From: Hellea balneolensis DSM 19091
Lineage (GTDB): Bacteria > Pseudomonadota > Alphaproteobacteria > Caulobacterales > Maricaulaceae
Assembly: GCF_000428525.1 (NCBI RefSeq)
Contig: NZ_AUAC01000002.1
Coordinates: forward strand, 496,001 to 560,000
Direction of reading: 5' to 3'
Length of the DNA: 64,000 nucleotides
Of the stretch, positions 17,012-24,772 are shown in pieces. Below the pieces are notes generated by a model, which did no database searches, was not told the DNA's origin, and saw only the letters and a program-made list of their open reading frames with translations. A program made the translations under genes and the position numbers. The stretch's first letter is position 1, and each line of letters opens with the position of its first letter.

Positions 17012-18226
17012 ATGATTAACGACGTTTTTGGGGAGTTGCGCTCACGCGTTCTCCAGCATTTCCCAGAACGCCAGCTTTACCTTCGTTCCGGCGGTGAAGT
17101 TAAATATTATGTCTTTGGCACAAAGACACAAATGGCGATTACAGGCGGATTAATGCTCGTTGCAGCATGGTGCGTCTTTACGATGTTCAATCTCATTTGG
17201 GGATATAACCCGATGCGTGCTCCCGCACAGGAAATAAAACGTGTTGAGGCTCGCTATCAACGCCTTCTCGCCGACGCCCAAGCCAAAGAAAGTAATGCTC
17301 GCCTTATGCTCTCTGAGCAGCGCCAAAGTTTTGAGCAAATGGCCAAAAGCTTTGAAGAAAAGCATAACACAATTTCCCAAATTCTAAAAACTCCCACATC
17401 GCCTTCTCTGCCGTCAGGGGACACGTCATATGCTGATGACAGAATTTTAATGGCGCCTACTATCAGAGATGCAGCGCCTCGAAGCGCCAGAACCGCCATA
17501 GTCGAAACAGCTAGCGCTAATACCGGGATGGATATTGATCGGTCTCTAAGCAACTTGGACATCACTCAAAACGCCATACTAGCATCGGCGGAAATTGATA
17601 CGCTAAACCGCATTGAGCGTGGCCGCGCTATTATTAGAGCGACGGACCTTTCAGTCGATACTGTTCTAAGTGAAAGCCCCTTTGGTAAAGGCGGCTTATT
17701 CGTAGATTTAGGTGACGATCTTAATGCCGCTGCTGCGGAAGGTGATTTCGGATCGCGCGTGGCGAGTATCAAAGCCCGCGTTGCAGAAGCCGAAGCTTTA
17801 GACAACGCCCTCACCTCACTCCCTTTCGGTCACCCGGTAGGTGTTCCGACATACCGCACATCCTCATACGGTCTTAGAAAAGATCCCTTTACAAAACGCC
17901 CGACATTTCACCAAGGCTTGGATTTCGGTGGACGTCGCGAAACACCTATTGTTGCCGCGGCTGACGGAACGGTTATTTTTGCTGGACGCAATGGTGGTTA
18001 CGGCCGCTCGGTCGAAATTGACCACGGTCACGGCTTTGTGACCCGCTACGGACATATGCACAAATTGAATGTTAAGCGCGGGCAGGTTATTAAAAAGGGC
18101 GATAAGATTGGCGGTATGGGCTCGACGGGCCGCAGTACAGCAACTCATTTGCACTATGAAGTTCACTTCCAAGGTCGTGAGTACGATCCTGATAAATTTT
18201 TGAAAGCTGGTCATTATGTTCAATAA
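17012..18226 (+). CDS. membrane-anchored M23 peptidase (LytM-type)
   Basis: The 404-residue protein has an N-terminal cytoplasmic part of about 45 residues, one transmembrane helix at about 47-66, a coiled coil at about 75-120 rich in Ala, Glu and Gln, and a C-terminal M23 domain at about 285-385. Zinc ligands are visible: His300 and Asp304 in HQGLD, and His381 in HLHYEV, with His379 beside it and YGHM in between. All M23 ligands are present, so it should be an active periplasmic peptidoglycan endopeptidase. It overlaps the bactofilin gene by 11 bases. Paired M23-bactofilin genes are known to work together in cell-shape control in this class. Confidence 0.92.
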   Translation: MINDVFGELRSRVLQHFPERQLYLRSGGEVKYYVFGTKTQMAITGGLMLVAAWCVFTMFNLIWGYNPMRAPAQEIKRVEARYQRLLADAQAKESNARLMLSEQRQSFEQMAKSFEEKHNTISQILKTPTSPSLPSGDTSYADDRILMAPTIRDAAPRSARTAIVETASANTGMDIDRSLSNLDITQNAILASAEIDTLNRIERGRAIIRATDLSVDTVLSESPFGKGGLFVDLGDDLNAAAAEGDFGSRVASIKARVAEAEALDNALTSLPFGHPVGVPTYRTSSYGLRKDPFTKRPTFHQGLDFGGRRETPIVAAADGTVIFAGRNGGYGRSVEIDHGHGFVTRYGHMHKLNVKRGQVIKKGDKIGGMGSTGRSTATHLHYEVHFQGREYDPDKFLKAGHYVQ

Positions 18227-18653
18227 GACAAATTCATCATCTTCCTCTGCGCCCTCTGCGCCTGACATGCCGGCCAAGAAGACATCATCACCCTCACGTG
18301 GCGCTGCAGTTCCGTCTATATTCGGAAGCGATATCGTTATTACGGGCGATATTAAGACAGATGGCCACATCCAGATAGACGGGCGGTTGGACGGCAATAT
18401 TCAAGCCGGCAATGTCACAATCGGAGAAAAAGGGGCTGTAAACGGAAAAATCGTGGCCGGTGCTGTTCACATTCGCGGCAAGGTTACGGGTAAGATTGAG
18501 GCCAATGTTGTGGACCTCTCAGAGACAGCCAATGTTCAAGCTGACCTGGTTCAAGATCAATTGATGATTGCCAATGGCGCATTCTTTGACGGAAAATGCA
18601 CGCGTAAAAGCAATATATCTAGCGCGGCCAAAACCGCTAAGAAGACTGCATAA
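18216..18653 (+). CDS. bactofilin
   Basis: Bactofilins polymerise without nucleotide into cytoskeletal filaments at the inner membrane. The 145-residue protein has a Ser/Pro-rich N-terminal tail (about 1-35) and a right-handed beta-helix core at about 36-130. The core has six-residue steps rich in Gly, Ile and Val (SDIVITGDIKTDGHIQIDG, then DGNIQAGNVTIGEKG), followed by a basic tail. It starts inside the end of the M23 gene, so the two are translationally coupled. Its role is probably to position the peptidase for localised wall growth. A terminator follows. Confidence 0.94.
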   Translation: MFNKTNSSSSSAPSAPDMPAKKTSSPSRGAAVPSIFGSDIVITGDIKTDGHIQIDGRLDGNIQAGNVTIGEKGAVNGKIVAGAVHIRGKVTGKIEANVVDLSETANVQADLVQDQLMIANGAFFDGKCTRKSNISSAAKTAKKTA

Positions 18654-18674
18654 CCTCACATAACATTTAGAGTG

Positions 18675-18701
18675 AAAGCGTCTCTTTGAGGCGCTTTTTT
18701 T
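18675..18701 (+). terminator. rho-independent terminator after bactofilin
   Basis: GCGTCTC-TTT-GAGGCGC forms a 7-bp stem (one G-T wobble) flanked by A and T runs and followed by TTTTTTT. It lies 22 bases after the bactofilin stop and closes the M23-bactofilin operon. Confidence 0.85.
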
Positions 18702-19135
18702 ATGCCGCGATATTTCAATCCTTGAATTAGCCATCCTATAACTATGGCAATTCAACAGCTTGCATGAATTTCAAACAGATAAATCCTTGATGATGGAAAT
18801 TCGGGCTATAGTGGGGCGTTCCCGCTTTTGGGCAGACAATCGCGTAGGTTTGTTAAGGCGGGACGGTGAGGTAGGGCGCGGCGGAGTTACGACCGCTGAG
18901 ATGCCAACCTCTGCGACGTTCCTTTACGCGCAGATAAAATCACCGCTGCGGGAGTCGTTTCCTGTGTTTATAGTATTCCCAGGCGTGCCTCAGGCGCGGC
19001 TCCCGCAGAATGCCCTTTATCAAGGCTTTCATGCGTTTCGCGGCTTTCGTTTAAAAAAGCCGACTCGACCCGCAGGAGAGCTGTATCTAAAATTAGGAAA
19101 GAAAAGCTTCGTTCGAATAAGTATAAGCGCGTGGT
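18702..19135 (+). ncRNA. gene-free interval with a possible structured small RNA (about 18818-19065)
   Basis: This 434-base interval has no convincing gene. From about 18818 it is GC-rich and full of complementary arms: CGTTCCCGC (18817-18825) with GCGGGACG (18858-18865); GCGG/CCGC around 18881-18895; CGGTGA (18864-18869) with TCACCG (18940-18945); and a perfect 9-bp pair CTGCGGGAG (18946-18954) with CTCCCGCAG (19000-19008). A CGGCTTT/AAAGCCG hairpin at 19041-19062 could end it. A promoter-like site precedes it. I could not match it to tmRNA (no tag reading frame), RNase P RNA or SRP RNA; 6S-like RNA is a possibility. Strand is inferred from the promoter only. Confidence 0.4.
18787..18812 (+). 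promoter_or_regulatory. candidate Caulobacter-type promoter in the bactofilin-prfB gap
   Basis: TTGATGA (18787-18793) and GCTATAGT (18805-18812) are 11 bases apart. This matches the Caulobacter housekeeping promoter style (TTGAC-type -35, 10-14 base spacer, GCTA-type -10). Predicted transcription would begin around 18818-18820, at the start of a structured, non-coding region. Confidence 0.5.
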
Positions 19136-20243
19136 TTATCCTGCAGTTTCTAACTTTGCAGATAAGGCGGCAGCCATAAACTGATCTAAATCGCCATCGA
19201 GAACGCCCGATGTATCTGAGGTTTCGACACTCGTCCGTAAGTCTTTGACCATTTGATAGGGCTGCAGGACATAGGAACGAATTTGATGTCCCCAACCGAT
19301 CTCTGAGCGGTTATCTGCCGCGTCTTGGGCTTCGGCCTCACGGCGCTGCATCTCAGCTTCATAAAGGCGTGAGCGCAACATATCCCAAGCCGTCTTACGG
19401 TTTTTATGTTGCGAGCGGTCATTCTGGCACTGCACAACAATCCCCGTAGGCTCGTGGGTAATGCGCACAGCAGAATCGGTTTTATTGACATGCTGTCCCC
19501 CTGCCCCTGAGGCGCGGTATGTGTCCACACGGCAGTCGGATTCGTTCAAGTCAATCTCAACAGTATCGTCGATCTCGGGAAAGACCCAAACAGAGGCAAA
19601 ACTGGTATGACGACGCGCACTCGAATCAAAAGGAGAGATACGCACCAGGCGGTGAACCCCCGATTCAGTCTTCAACCATCCATAAGCGTTCGGGCCTTTA
19701 ACTTTAATCGTGGCAGATTTGATCCCAGCTTCATCTCCGGATTGCTCCTCAATGATTTCAGTTTTCATACCATGTGCATTGGCCCAGCGCGTGTACATAC
19801 GAAGCACCATTTCGGCCCAATCCTGAGCTTCTGTTCCGCCCGCCCCGGGATGGATTTCGACAAAGCAGTCATTGCCGTCAGCCTCACCCGAAAGGAGCGC
19901 TTCAAGCTCAGCTTTGCCGGAAGTTTCTTTAACTTTACGCAAGGCCTCAGCCGCAGCTTCGACAAGCTCCGCATCCTCATCCAACTCGCCTAGCTCTGCG
20001 AGCTCAAGATTATCAGAAAGGTCACTCGTGAGTTTTTCAATATTATTGAAAGCGTTTTCGAGACGCGCCCGTTCCTGCATTAGTTTTTGCGCAGCTTGCG
20101 GATCGTCCCAAAAATCTTGCTTTTCGCTAAGTGCGTTTAATTCTGCGAGCCGCTGTTGTGAGGTTTCCCAGTCAAAGACGCCTCCTTAGCAGTGCAATTG
20201 ACTGCTCGATGTCGTCTTTCATTTGTAAAATATCAGCTCTCAT
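19136..20243 (-). CDS. prfB: peptide chain release factor 2, with programmed +1 frameshift
   Basis: RF2 ends translation at UGA and UAA. The zero frame begins at the ATG at 20243 ([11 protein letters not shown]), runs 23 codons to CTT followed by TGA, and resumes in the +1 frame with Asp-Trp-Glu-Thr, giving 368 residues in all. The +1 frame alone would look truncated, but it joins perfectly. Downstream are the RF2 hallmarks: the SGAGGQHVN block with the GGQ peptidyl-hydrolysis motif, and a region corresponding to the SPF stop-codon recognition motif ([14 protein letters not shown]). Frameshifting is sensed by RF2 level, so the gene autoregulates. It sits 15 bases after the PBP1A gene stop in a conserved amiC-PBP1A-prfB order. 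Confidence 0.95.
20171..20186 (-). promoter_or_regulatory. RF2 programmed frameshift site
   Basis: On the minus strand AGGAGG, three bases, then CTT TGA C. The Shine-Dalgarno-like hexamer sits three bases before the CTT slip codon, the same geometry as E. coli prfB (AGGGGG-TAT-CTT-TGA-C). When RF2 is scarce the ribosome slips +1 at CUU and reads on. Confidence 0.93.
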
Positions 20244-20258
20244 GAAAAGTAGATAGGA

Positions 20259-23159
20259 CTAGTAGAGCCCTTCATCAAGCGCTTCTTCAACCTCTTCTGT
20301 TTCAGGTTTCGGCGGCATTTTAACAGCCACATCAACAGGTGCTTCAGGCTTGGGTGCAACTTCCACATCAGGCGTCTCAACACCATCAGATGCGGCCTCT
20401 ATTTCGTTAAGGAGGTCTTTAACTTTGTTTTTCAAAGCGTCATTTTCTGATGGCGCTTCTGAAGCATTTTCATCAGAGAGCTCGACTGTATTTTCTTCTC
20501 CTAAGGCATCTTCACTCTCAGCTTCATTGCCAAAATCGAAGTCATAACTTCCGAAACTATCCGTTCCGCTTCCTACGCGAATGGTTGACTTCAACTCACC
20601 AACTGTAGGTTCAGTTCCCGGGCGGAAGGCTTCGAGAATAAAGTCAGGCGCACCAATATAAGAAGGCTCACCTGTATTACGATTCACAGGTGAAAGCGTG
20701 ACACCCTCTGGGATACGGAAAGGTACCTTGGGCGCATCTTTCAACGCTTCAGCCATGAAATTAGTGAATATAGGCGACGCGGCAGAGCTGCCCGTTTCAA
20801 TACCCATTTGTTCTGGTGTGTCCATTCCGACATAGACACCTGCGACCAAGTCAGGAGAGAAGCCCATAAACCATGTATCATATGAATCATTCGTCGTTCC
20901 TGTCTTACCGGCGATCGGACGTTGCAAAGCGCGTGCGCGGAAACCCGTTCCATTATCAACCACACCTTTAAGCATAAAGGTCACTTGATAAGCTGTAACA
21001 GGATCAATGATAACCTCCCGTTCATCAGGCAATTCAGGCGGAGGGCCTCCGTAATATTCATCTTGAAGACAGAGCTCACATACCTTGTCCCCATTCACAA
21101 AAATCGTTTTACCTTGACCGTCTTGAACGCGGTCCAAAATAGCGGGCGTTACGGCCTTACCTCCATTGGCGAGGGCCGAATAAGCTGTCGCAAGGCGAAG
21201 AAGCGTTGTCTCCCCGGCCCCTAAGGCCCAAGCCAGTTCTGGCTTGGTTTCATCATATATACCAAACCGGCGGGCATAGGCATTTACGGGGGTCATGCCG
21301 ATATCATTGGCAAGCCTGACAGTCATCGCATTACGAGACTTTTCAAGCCCAAGCCGTAAAGTGCTCAGGCCATAAAACTTACCTGTATTATAGTTGGACG
21401 GTTTATAAAAACGCTCGCATTCATCTTCTTCGGCGGCCTCAACACCTTCATCTCTTTCAAGCGGAGTCTGACCATCTTCATCAACACCGCGAAGTTCTAA
21501 CGTTCCAAGTTCATTTTCTTCACATTCGACATCCTGCTTCTCAATCACGAAAGGGGCATCGAGAACCTGACTCGCAGGAGTGAAGCCATTATCCAATGCC
21601 GCAGCATAAACGAAGGGCTTAAAAGCCGAGCCCGGTTGTCGTTTGGCTTGGGTGGCACGGTTAAATTGGCTTTGCTCAAAACTATAGCCTCCGACCAGCG
21701 ATAAAACGCGGCCCGTATGCGGGTCCATTGCAATCAAGCCGCCATTCACTTTGGGCACTTGGCGCAAATTATAAGCCGTAATACGATCATCTGTTTTATC
21801 AGACTTGGCGCGGGTCTTGCGCTGAACCAGGATAATATCTCCGGCTTTAACGACCTGCGTCAATGTCTTGGGCTCTTTACCAACAGCCCCTTTTGCTAGA
21901 GCTTCCTTGGCCCATTTTATATCTTCAATATTCAGAGTCCCGTTTGTATCGGGTTCAACTTTATCCTCCCCTTCAACCTCTTCTGGGATCGCAAGCTCAT
22001 CCGCAAAGCCAAGCTTGGCACTCTTCGCGTCAGCTTCAAGCACTAGAGCCACGCGCCAATCTCCGATATCTTTCGGCGCTTCAAATTCTGCAAGGCGGCT
22101 CTTCCAGTCGCTAAAATTATCCCATCTTGCTAGAGGCCCTCGATAACCGTGGCGGCGGTCAAAAGCTTCGAGGCCATCACGAAGGGCTTTGCGGCCCGCA
22201 AGCTGCAACCGCGTATCCAGCGTTGTTCGAATAGACAGGCCACCTTCATAGAGCTCATCATCTCCATACATGGATTTGATTTGCTTACGCGCTTCCTCGA
22301 CAAAATATTCAGCGGCGAGATATTCATCACCCTCAAAGCGGTCTACGACAACAATATCTTTTGTCTTGGCTTCCGTGACAGCTGCTTCATCGGCATAGCC
22401 GTCCTCACCCATACGCGTAAGAACATAACTGCGGCGATTTAAGGCGCGCTCTTTTTTTACAGGATCATCAACACGGTAATTATTAGGCGCTTTGGGAAGG
22501 ACGGCTAGATAAGCCATTTGATCCAAAGTTAAATCCTTCATCGGTTTACCAAAATAGTTCAGCGACGCTGCAGCCACGCCATAAGCCCCGCGTCCAAAAT
22601 AAATGTCGTTCAGGTAAAGCTCCAAGATCGTATCTTTATCCATCGCTTTTTCGATACGGCCCGCAATGACCACTTCACGGATTTTACGTGTCACATTTCG
22701 TTCATCACCGACAAGGAAGTTTTTGGCGACTTGTTGGGTCAGCGTGGAGCCGCCCTCAAGTCTGCGCCCTTTGATCACATGACCGACATTGGCCACCATT
22801 GCGCGTAGGAAACCTTTTTCGTCAAAGCCATTATGGCTATAAAAGCGCTGATCCTCAGCGGCGACAAAAGCATGTTGTAATTGTTTGGGCACAGATTCGA
22901 TGGGCACAAAGATTCGGGCCTGTGTTCTAAACTCAGAAATAAGTTTCCCGTCACCCGCATGCACGCGCGACATCACTGGAGGTTTATATTCCGCTAAAGT
23001 CTCGACACTCGGCAGATCTTTGGTCGCTTGCACAACAAAAACAAACAGGACAACGGCCACAATGACACCCGCGACACTTCCAAGGGCAAATAGCCACTTA
23101 AAGGCAGAAATGAGCTTTTGCTTCCGCGTTTTTTTTGGTTTTTCGGTCTCAATATCCAT
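20259..23159 (-). CDS. mrcA: bifunctional penicillin-binding protein 1A
   Basis: This 966-residue inner-membrane enzyme polymerises lipid II into glycan strands and cross-links them. A transmembrane helix lies at about residues 24-44 after a Lys-rich cytoplasmic tail. The glycosyltransferase (GT51) domain follows, with catalytic Glu102 in AAEDQRFYSHNG and the GGSTLTQQVAKN motif. An intermediate domain with an acidic insertion follows. The transpeptidase domain has the nucleophile Ser511 in PGSAFKPF, an SRN motif (KSRNAMTVRL) and Lys752 in GKTGTTND. The C-terminal tail of about 120 residues is acidic and Pro/Glu-rich, probably flexible. It follows the amidase gene by 80 bases and precedes prfB. 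Confidence 0.95.
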   Translation of the reverse strand: MDIETEKPKKTRKQKLISAFKWLFALGSVAGVIVAVVLFVFVVQATKDLPSVETLAEYKPPVMSRVHAGDGKLISEFRTQARIFVPIESVPKQLQHAFVAAEDQRFYSHNGFDEKGFLRAMVANVGHVIKGRRLEGGSTLTQQVAKNFLVGDERNVTRKIREVVIAGRIEKAMDKDTILELYLNDIYFGRGAYGVAAASLNYFGKPMKDLTLDQMAYLAVLPKAPNNYRVDDPVKKERALNRRSYVLTRMGEDGYADEAAVTEAKTKDIVVVDRFEGDEYLAAEYFVEEARKQIKSMYGDDELYEGGLSIRTTLDTRLQLAGRKALRDGLEAFDRRHGYRGPLARWDNFSDWKSRLAEFEAPKDIGDWRVALVLEADAKSAKLGFADELAIPEEVEGEDKVEPDTNGTLNIEDIKWAKEALAKGAVGKEPKTLTQVVKAGDIILVQRKTRAKSDKTDDRITAYNLRQVPKVNGGLIAMDPHTGRVLSLVGGYSFEQSQFNRATQAKRQPGSAFKPFVYAAALDNGFTPASQVLDAPFVIEKQDVECEENELGTLELRGVDEDGQTPLERDEGVEAAEEDECERFYKPSNYNTGKFYGLSTLRLGLEKSRNAMTVRLANDIGMTPVNAYARRFGIYDETKPELAWALGAGETTLLRLATAYSALANGGKAVTPAILDRVQDGQGKTIFVNGDKVCELCLQDEYYGGPPPELPDEREVIIDPVTAYQVTFMLKGVVDNGTGFRARALQRPIAGKTGTTNDSYDTWFMGFSPDLVAGVYVGMDTPEQMGIETGSSAASPIFTNFMAEALKDAPKVPFRIPEGVTLSPVNRNTGEPSYIGAPDFILEAFRPGTEPTVGELKSTIRVGSGTDSFGSYDFDFGNEAESEDALGEENTVELSDENASEAPSENDALKNKVKDLLNEIEAASDGVETPDVEVAPKPEAPVDVAVKMPPKPETEEVEEALDEGLY

Positions 23160-23239
23160 GAATCGTCTTTGGCTTAGAATTACGGCGTAACTATGAGTTT
23201 AAATGACATGATTCTGCCACGGTTAAACAGGCTGAAACG

Positions 23240-24412
23240 TCAGCCAATACTATCAAAATACTTATTGATGGAGCGCGTCACTGACTTCAAGACTTTCTTG
23301 CGGTGATTTGCAGAATTTAGCAGGTTTTCATCCCGGACATTTGAGAGGAAGCCCATCTCTAAAAGCACAGCAGGCACATCAGGCGCTAGTAAAACATAAT
23401 ATCCTGCGCGTCTGTGGGAGTTCCTGATCATTCTCGTCGAACTCCCTAACCCTTCGACAAGATAATCTGCAAATTTTTCAGACTGGGTGGATGTACTCCG
23501 TTGCGCAAGGTCTACTAAGATGTCACCAACAGAGTCGCTTTGATCGGTCAGATCAACATCCATAATCCAGTTTTGAGAATTGACGATACGTTTTGAGCGG
23601 TTCTTGGCCCGGTCCGCCAGCGTATAAACTGTCGCGCCGCGGGCGGATTTGTTTCCTGCCGAGTCTGCATGTATGGAAATAAATAGATCCGCACCTCCCG
23701 CTCTGGCAATTCTTAAGCGCTCTTCATGCTCGACATACACGTCTTTTGTCCGCGTAAGAATAACATCATAACGGCCAGTCGCGAGTAATTGACGCTGTAA
23801 TTCTCTTGCCGAGGCTGTCGTGATATCTTTTTCCTGCGTACCTTTTTGGCCGATAGCGCCGGGGTCACGGCCCCCGTGCCCAGGATCAATGACAATAACG
23901 GGCTTGCGGGAAACTTTGACAATCCCGCGCGGTGCAAGGCGGGGATATGGCACTTGGTTCTCAAAGTAACGCGGCCTAACTTTTCGGGGCGCTTTTGCTT
24001 GAGCGGTAGAGGCGGACGTTTTGACAGCTTGGTTAAGCGTCAGCGTGATCACCCTTCCCTCAACCAAGCGTGTTTTCATCTGCGTTCCGGGTTCCAGATC
24101 AACCACAGCCCGAAAGCCCTGACCTCTGGCGGCGAGGCGTATGCGCCGCACGGCTCCTCGGCCTTTAATGATGTGTCCGCCCGTTTTGAGGGTTTTGCCG
24201 TCAATATTCATGCCGCCATCAGCGATATCAATAACAATGCGGGGGGATTCGCCGTCTATAGTAAAAATTTTGGGCACAACGGGGGCGGATAACTCCAGGA
24301 TCACGCTTCGCGATTCAAAGCCAATATTCGTCAAAGTCTGCGCCACTGCAAAAGGCGCAAACCCGGCCCATATCATCAGGCTAAAGAGAAATGTCACGAC
24401 ATGACGTAGCAT
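23240..24412 (-). CDS. amiC: N-acetylmuramoyl-L-alanine amidase (AmiC type) with AMIN domain
   Basis: The enzyme cuts the amide bond between MurNAc and the stem peptide, mainly at the division septum. From the ATG at 24412 (a TTG eighteen bases upstream is unlikely) it has 390 residues: a signal peptide ending near AVAQ, an AMIN domain at about 25-125 for septal targeting, and an Amidase_3 domain at about 165-385. The zinc site is seen in VIDPGHGGRDPGAIG, a Glu in the following helix, and FISIHADS; the catalytic Glu is in LLEMGFLSN. It is periplasmic. It is divergent from rne and upstream of PBP1A, an arrangement conserved in alphaproteobacteria. Confidence 0.94.
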   Translation of the reverse strand: MLRHVVTFLFSLMIWAGFAPFAVAQTLTNIGFESRSVILELSAPVVPKIFTIDGESPRIVIDIADGGMNIDGKTLKTGGHIIKGRGAVRRIRLAARGQGFRAVVDLEPGTQMKTRLVEGRVITLTLNQAVKTSASTAQAKAPRKVRPRYFENQVPYPRLAPRGIVKVSRKPVIVIDPGHGGRDPGAIGQKGTQEKDITTASARELQRQLLATGRYDVILTRTKDVYVEHEERLRIARAGGADLFISIHADSAGNKSARGATVYTLADRAKNRSKRIVNSQNWIMDVDLTDQSDSVGDILVDLAQRSTSTQSEKFADYLVEGLGSSTRMIRNSHRRAGYYVLLAPDVPAVLLEMGFLSNVRDENLLNSANHRKKVLKSVTRSINKYFDSIG

Positions 24413-24772
24413 AGAGCAGTAATGCCCCAATTATGGTGAACAGAGCGTTACTTTTAGGTGCTAAATAAGATGACAAATGCTTTGCGCCACACACTGAAAT
24501 AGGGCACACTACATAGACGTAGAGGAATCTAAGCGCGAAGATGCGCCCGCAATCGCGGTTTTCCTTTACGACGTGCCATCGATACTAAGTCTTTCGGCAC
24601 ATAATGAAAGTTACTATGCACGCTGCTAACGCATATATGATGTCCCACACGGCCAAGGCCGGGACCGTTGCGCGTGCCGTAAACCCCAATACACACACTT
24701 ATTTATCAGAGCCCCTTTCCGCCCCGCCATTTGCGCGAGATGACGGAAGGCCGAGGCTCTTTGGAGAATACC
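24413..24772 (+). promoter_or_regulatory. long amiC/rne intergenic region, probable rne 5' leader with hairpins
   Basis: This 360-base divergent region carries no gene. Immediately before the rne ribosome site a long imperfect hairpin (24709-24759) pairs GAGCC with GGCTC and TTTCCG with CGGAA. A further GTGCC/GGCAC stem lies at 24573-24600. Enterobacterial rne has a structured 5' leader through which RNase E controls its own mRNA; the layout here suggests the same idea, not a shared sequence. A clear promoter could not be assigned. Confidence 0.4.

Noticed and set aside
18818-19065. tmRNA, RNase P RNA or SRP RNA gene
   Set aside because: No tag peptide frame ending in Ala-Ala-stop, no RNase P conserved core, no SRP GGAA-loop motif was seen on either strand.
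18760-19179. Plus-strand open frame of 139 codons in the bactofilin-prfB gap
   Set aside because: No ribosome site, no protein-like pattern, runs through strong hairpins and into the end of prfB; more likely a by-product of GC-rich structured DNA.
19136-20080. A shorter prfB starting at the ATG at 20080, or a frameshifted pseudogene
   Set aside because: The upstream 0 frame, slip site CTT-TGA-C and spaced AGGAGG show the normal programmed frameshift, and the joined protein is complete.
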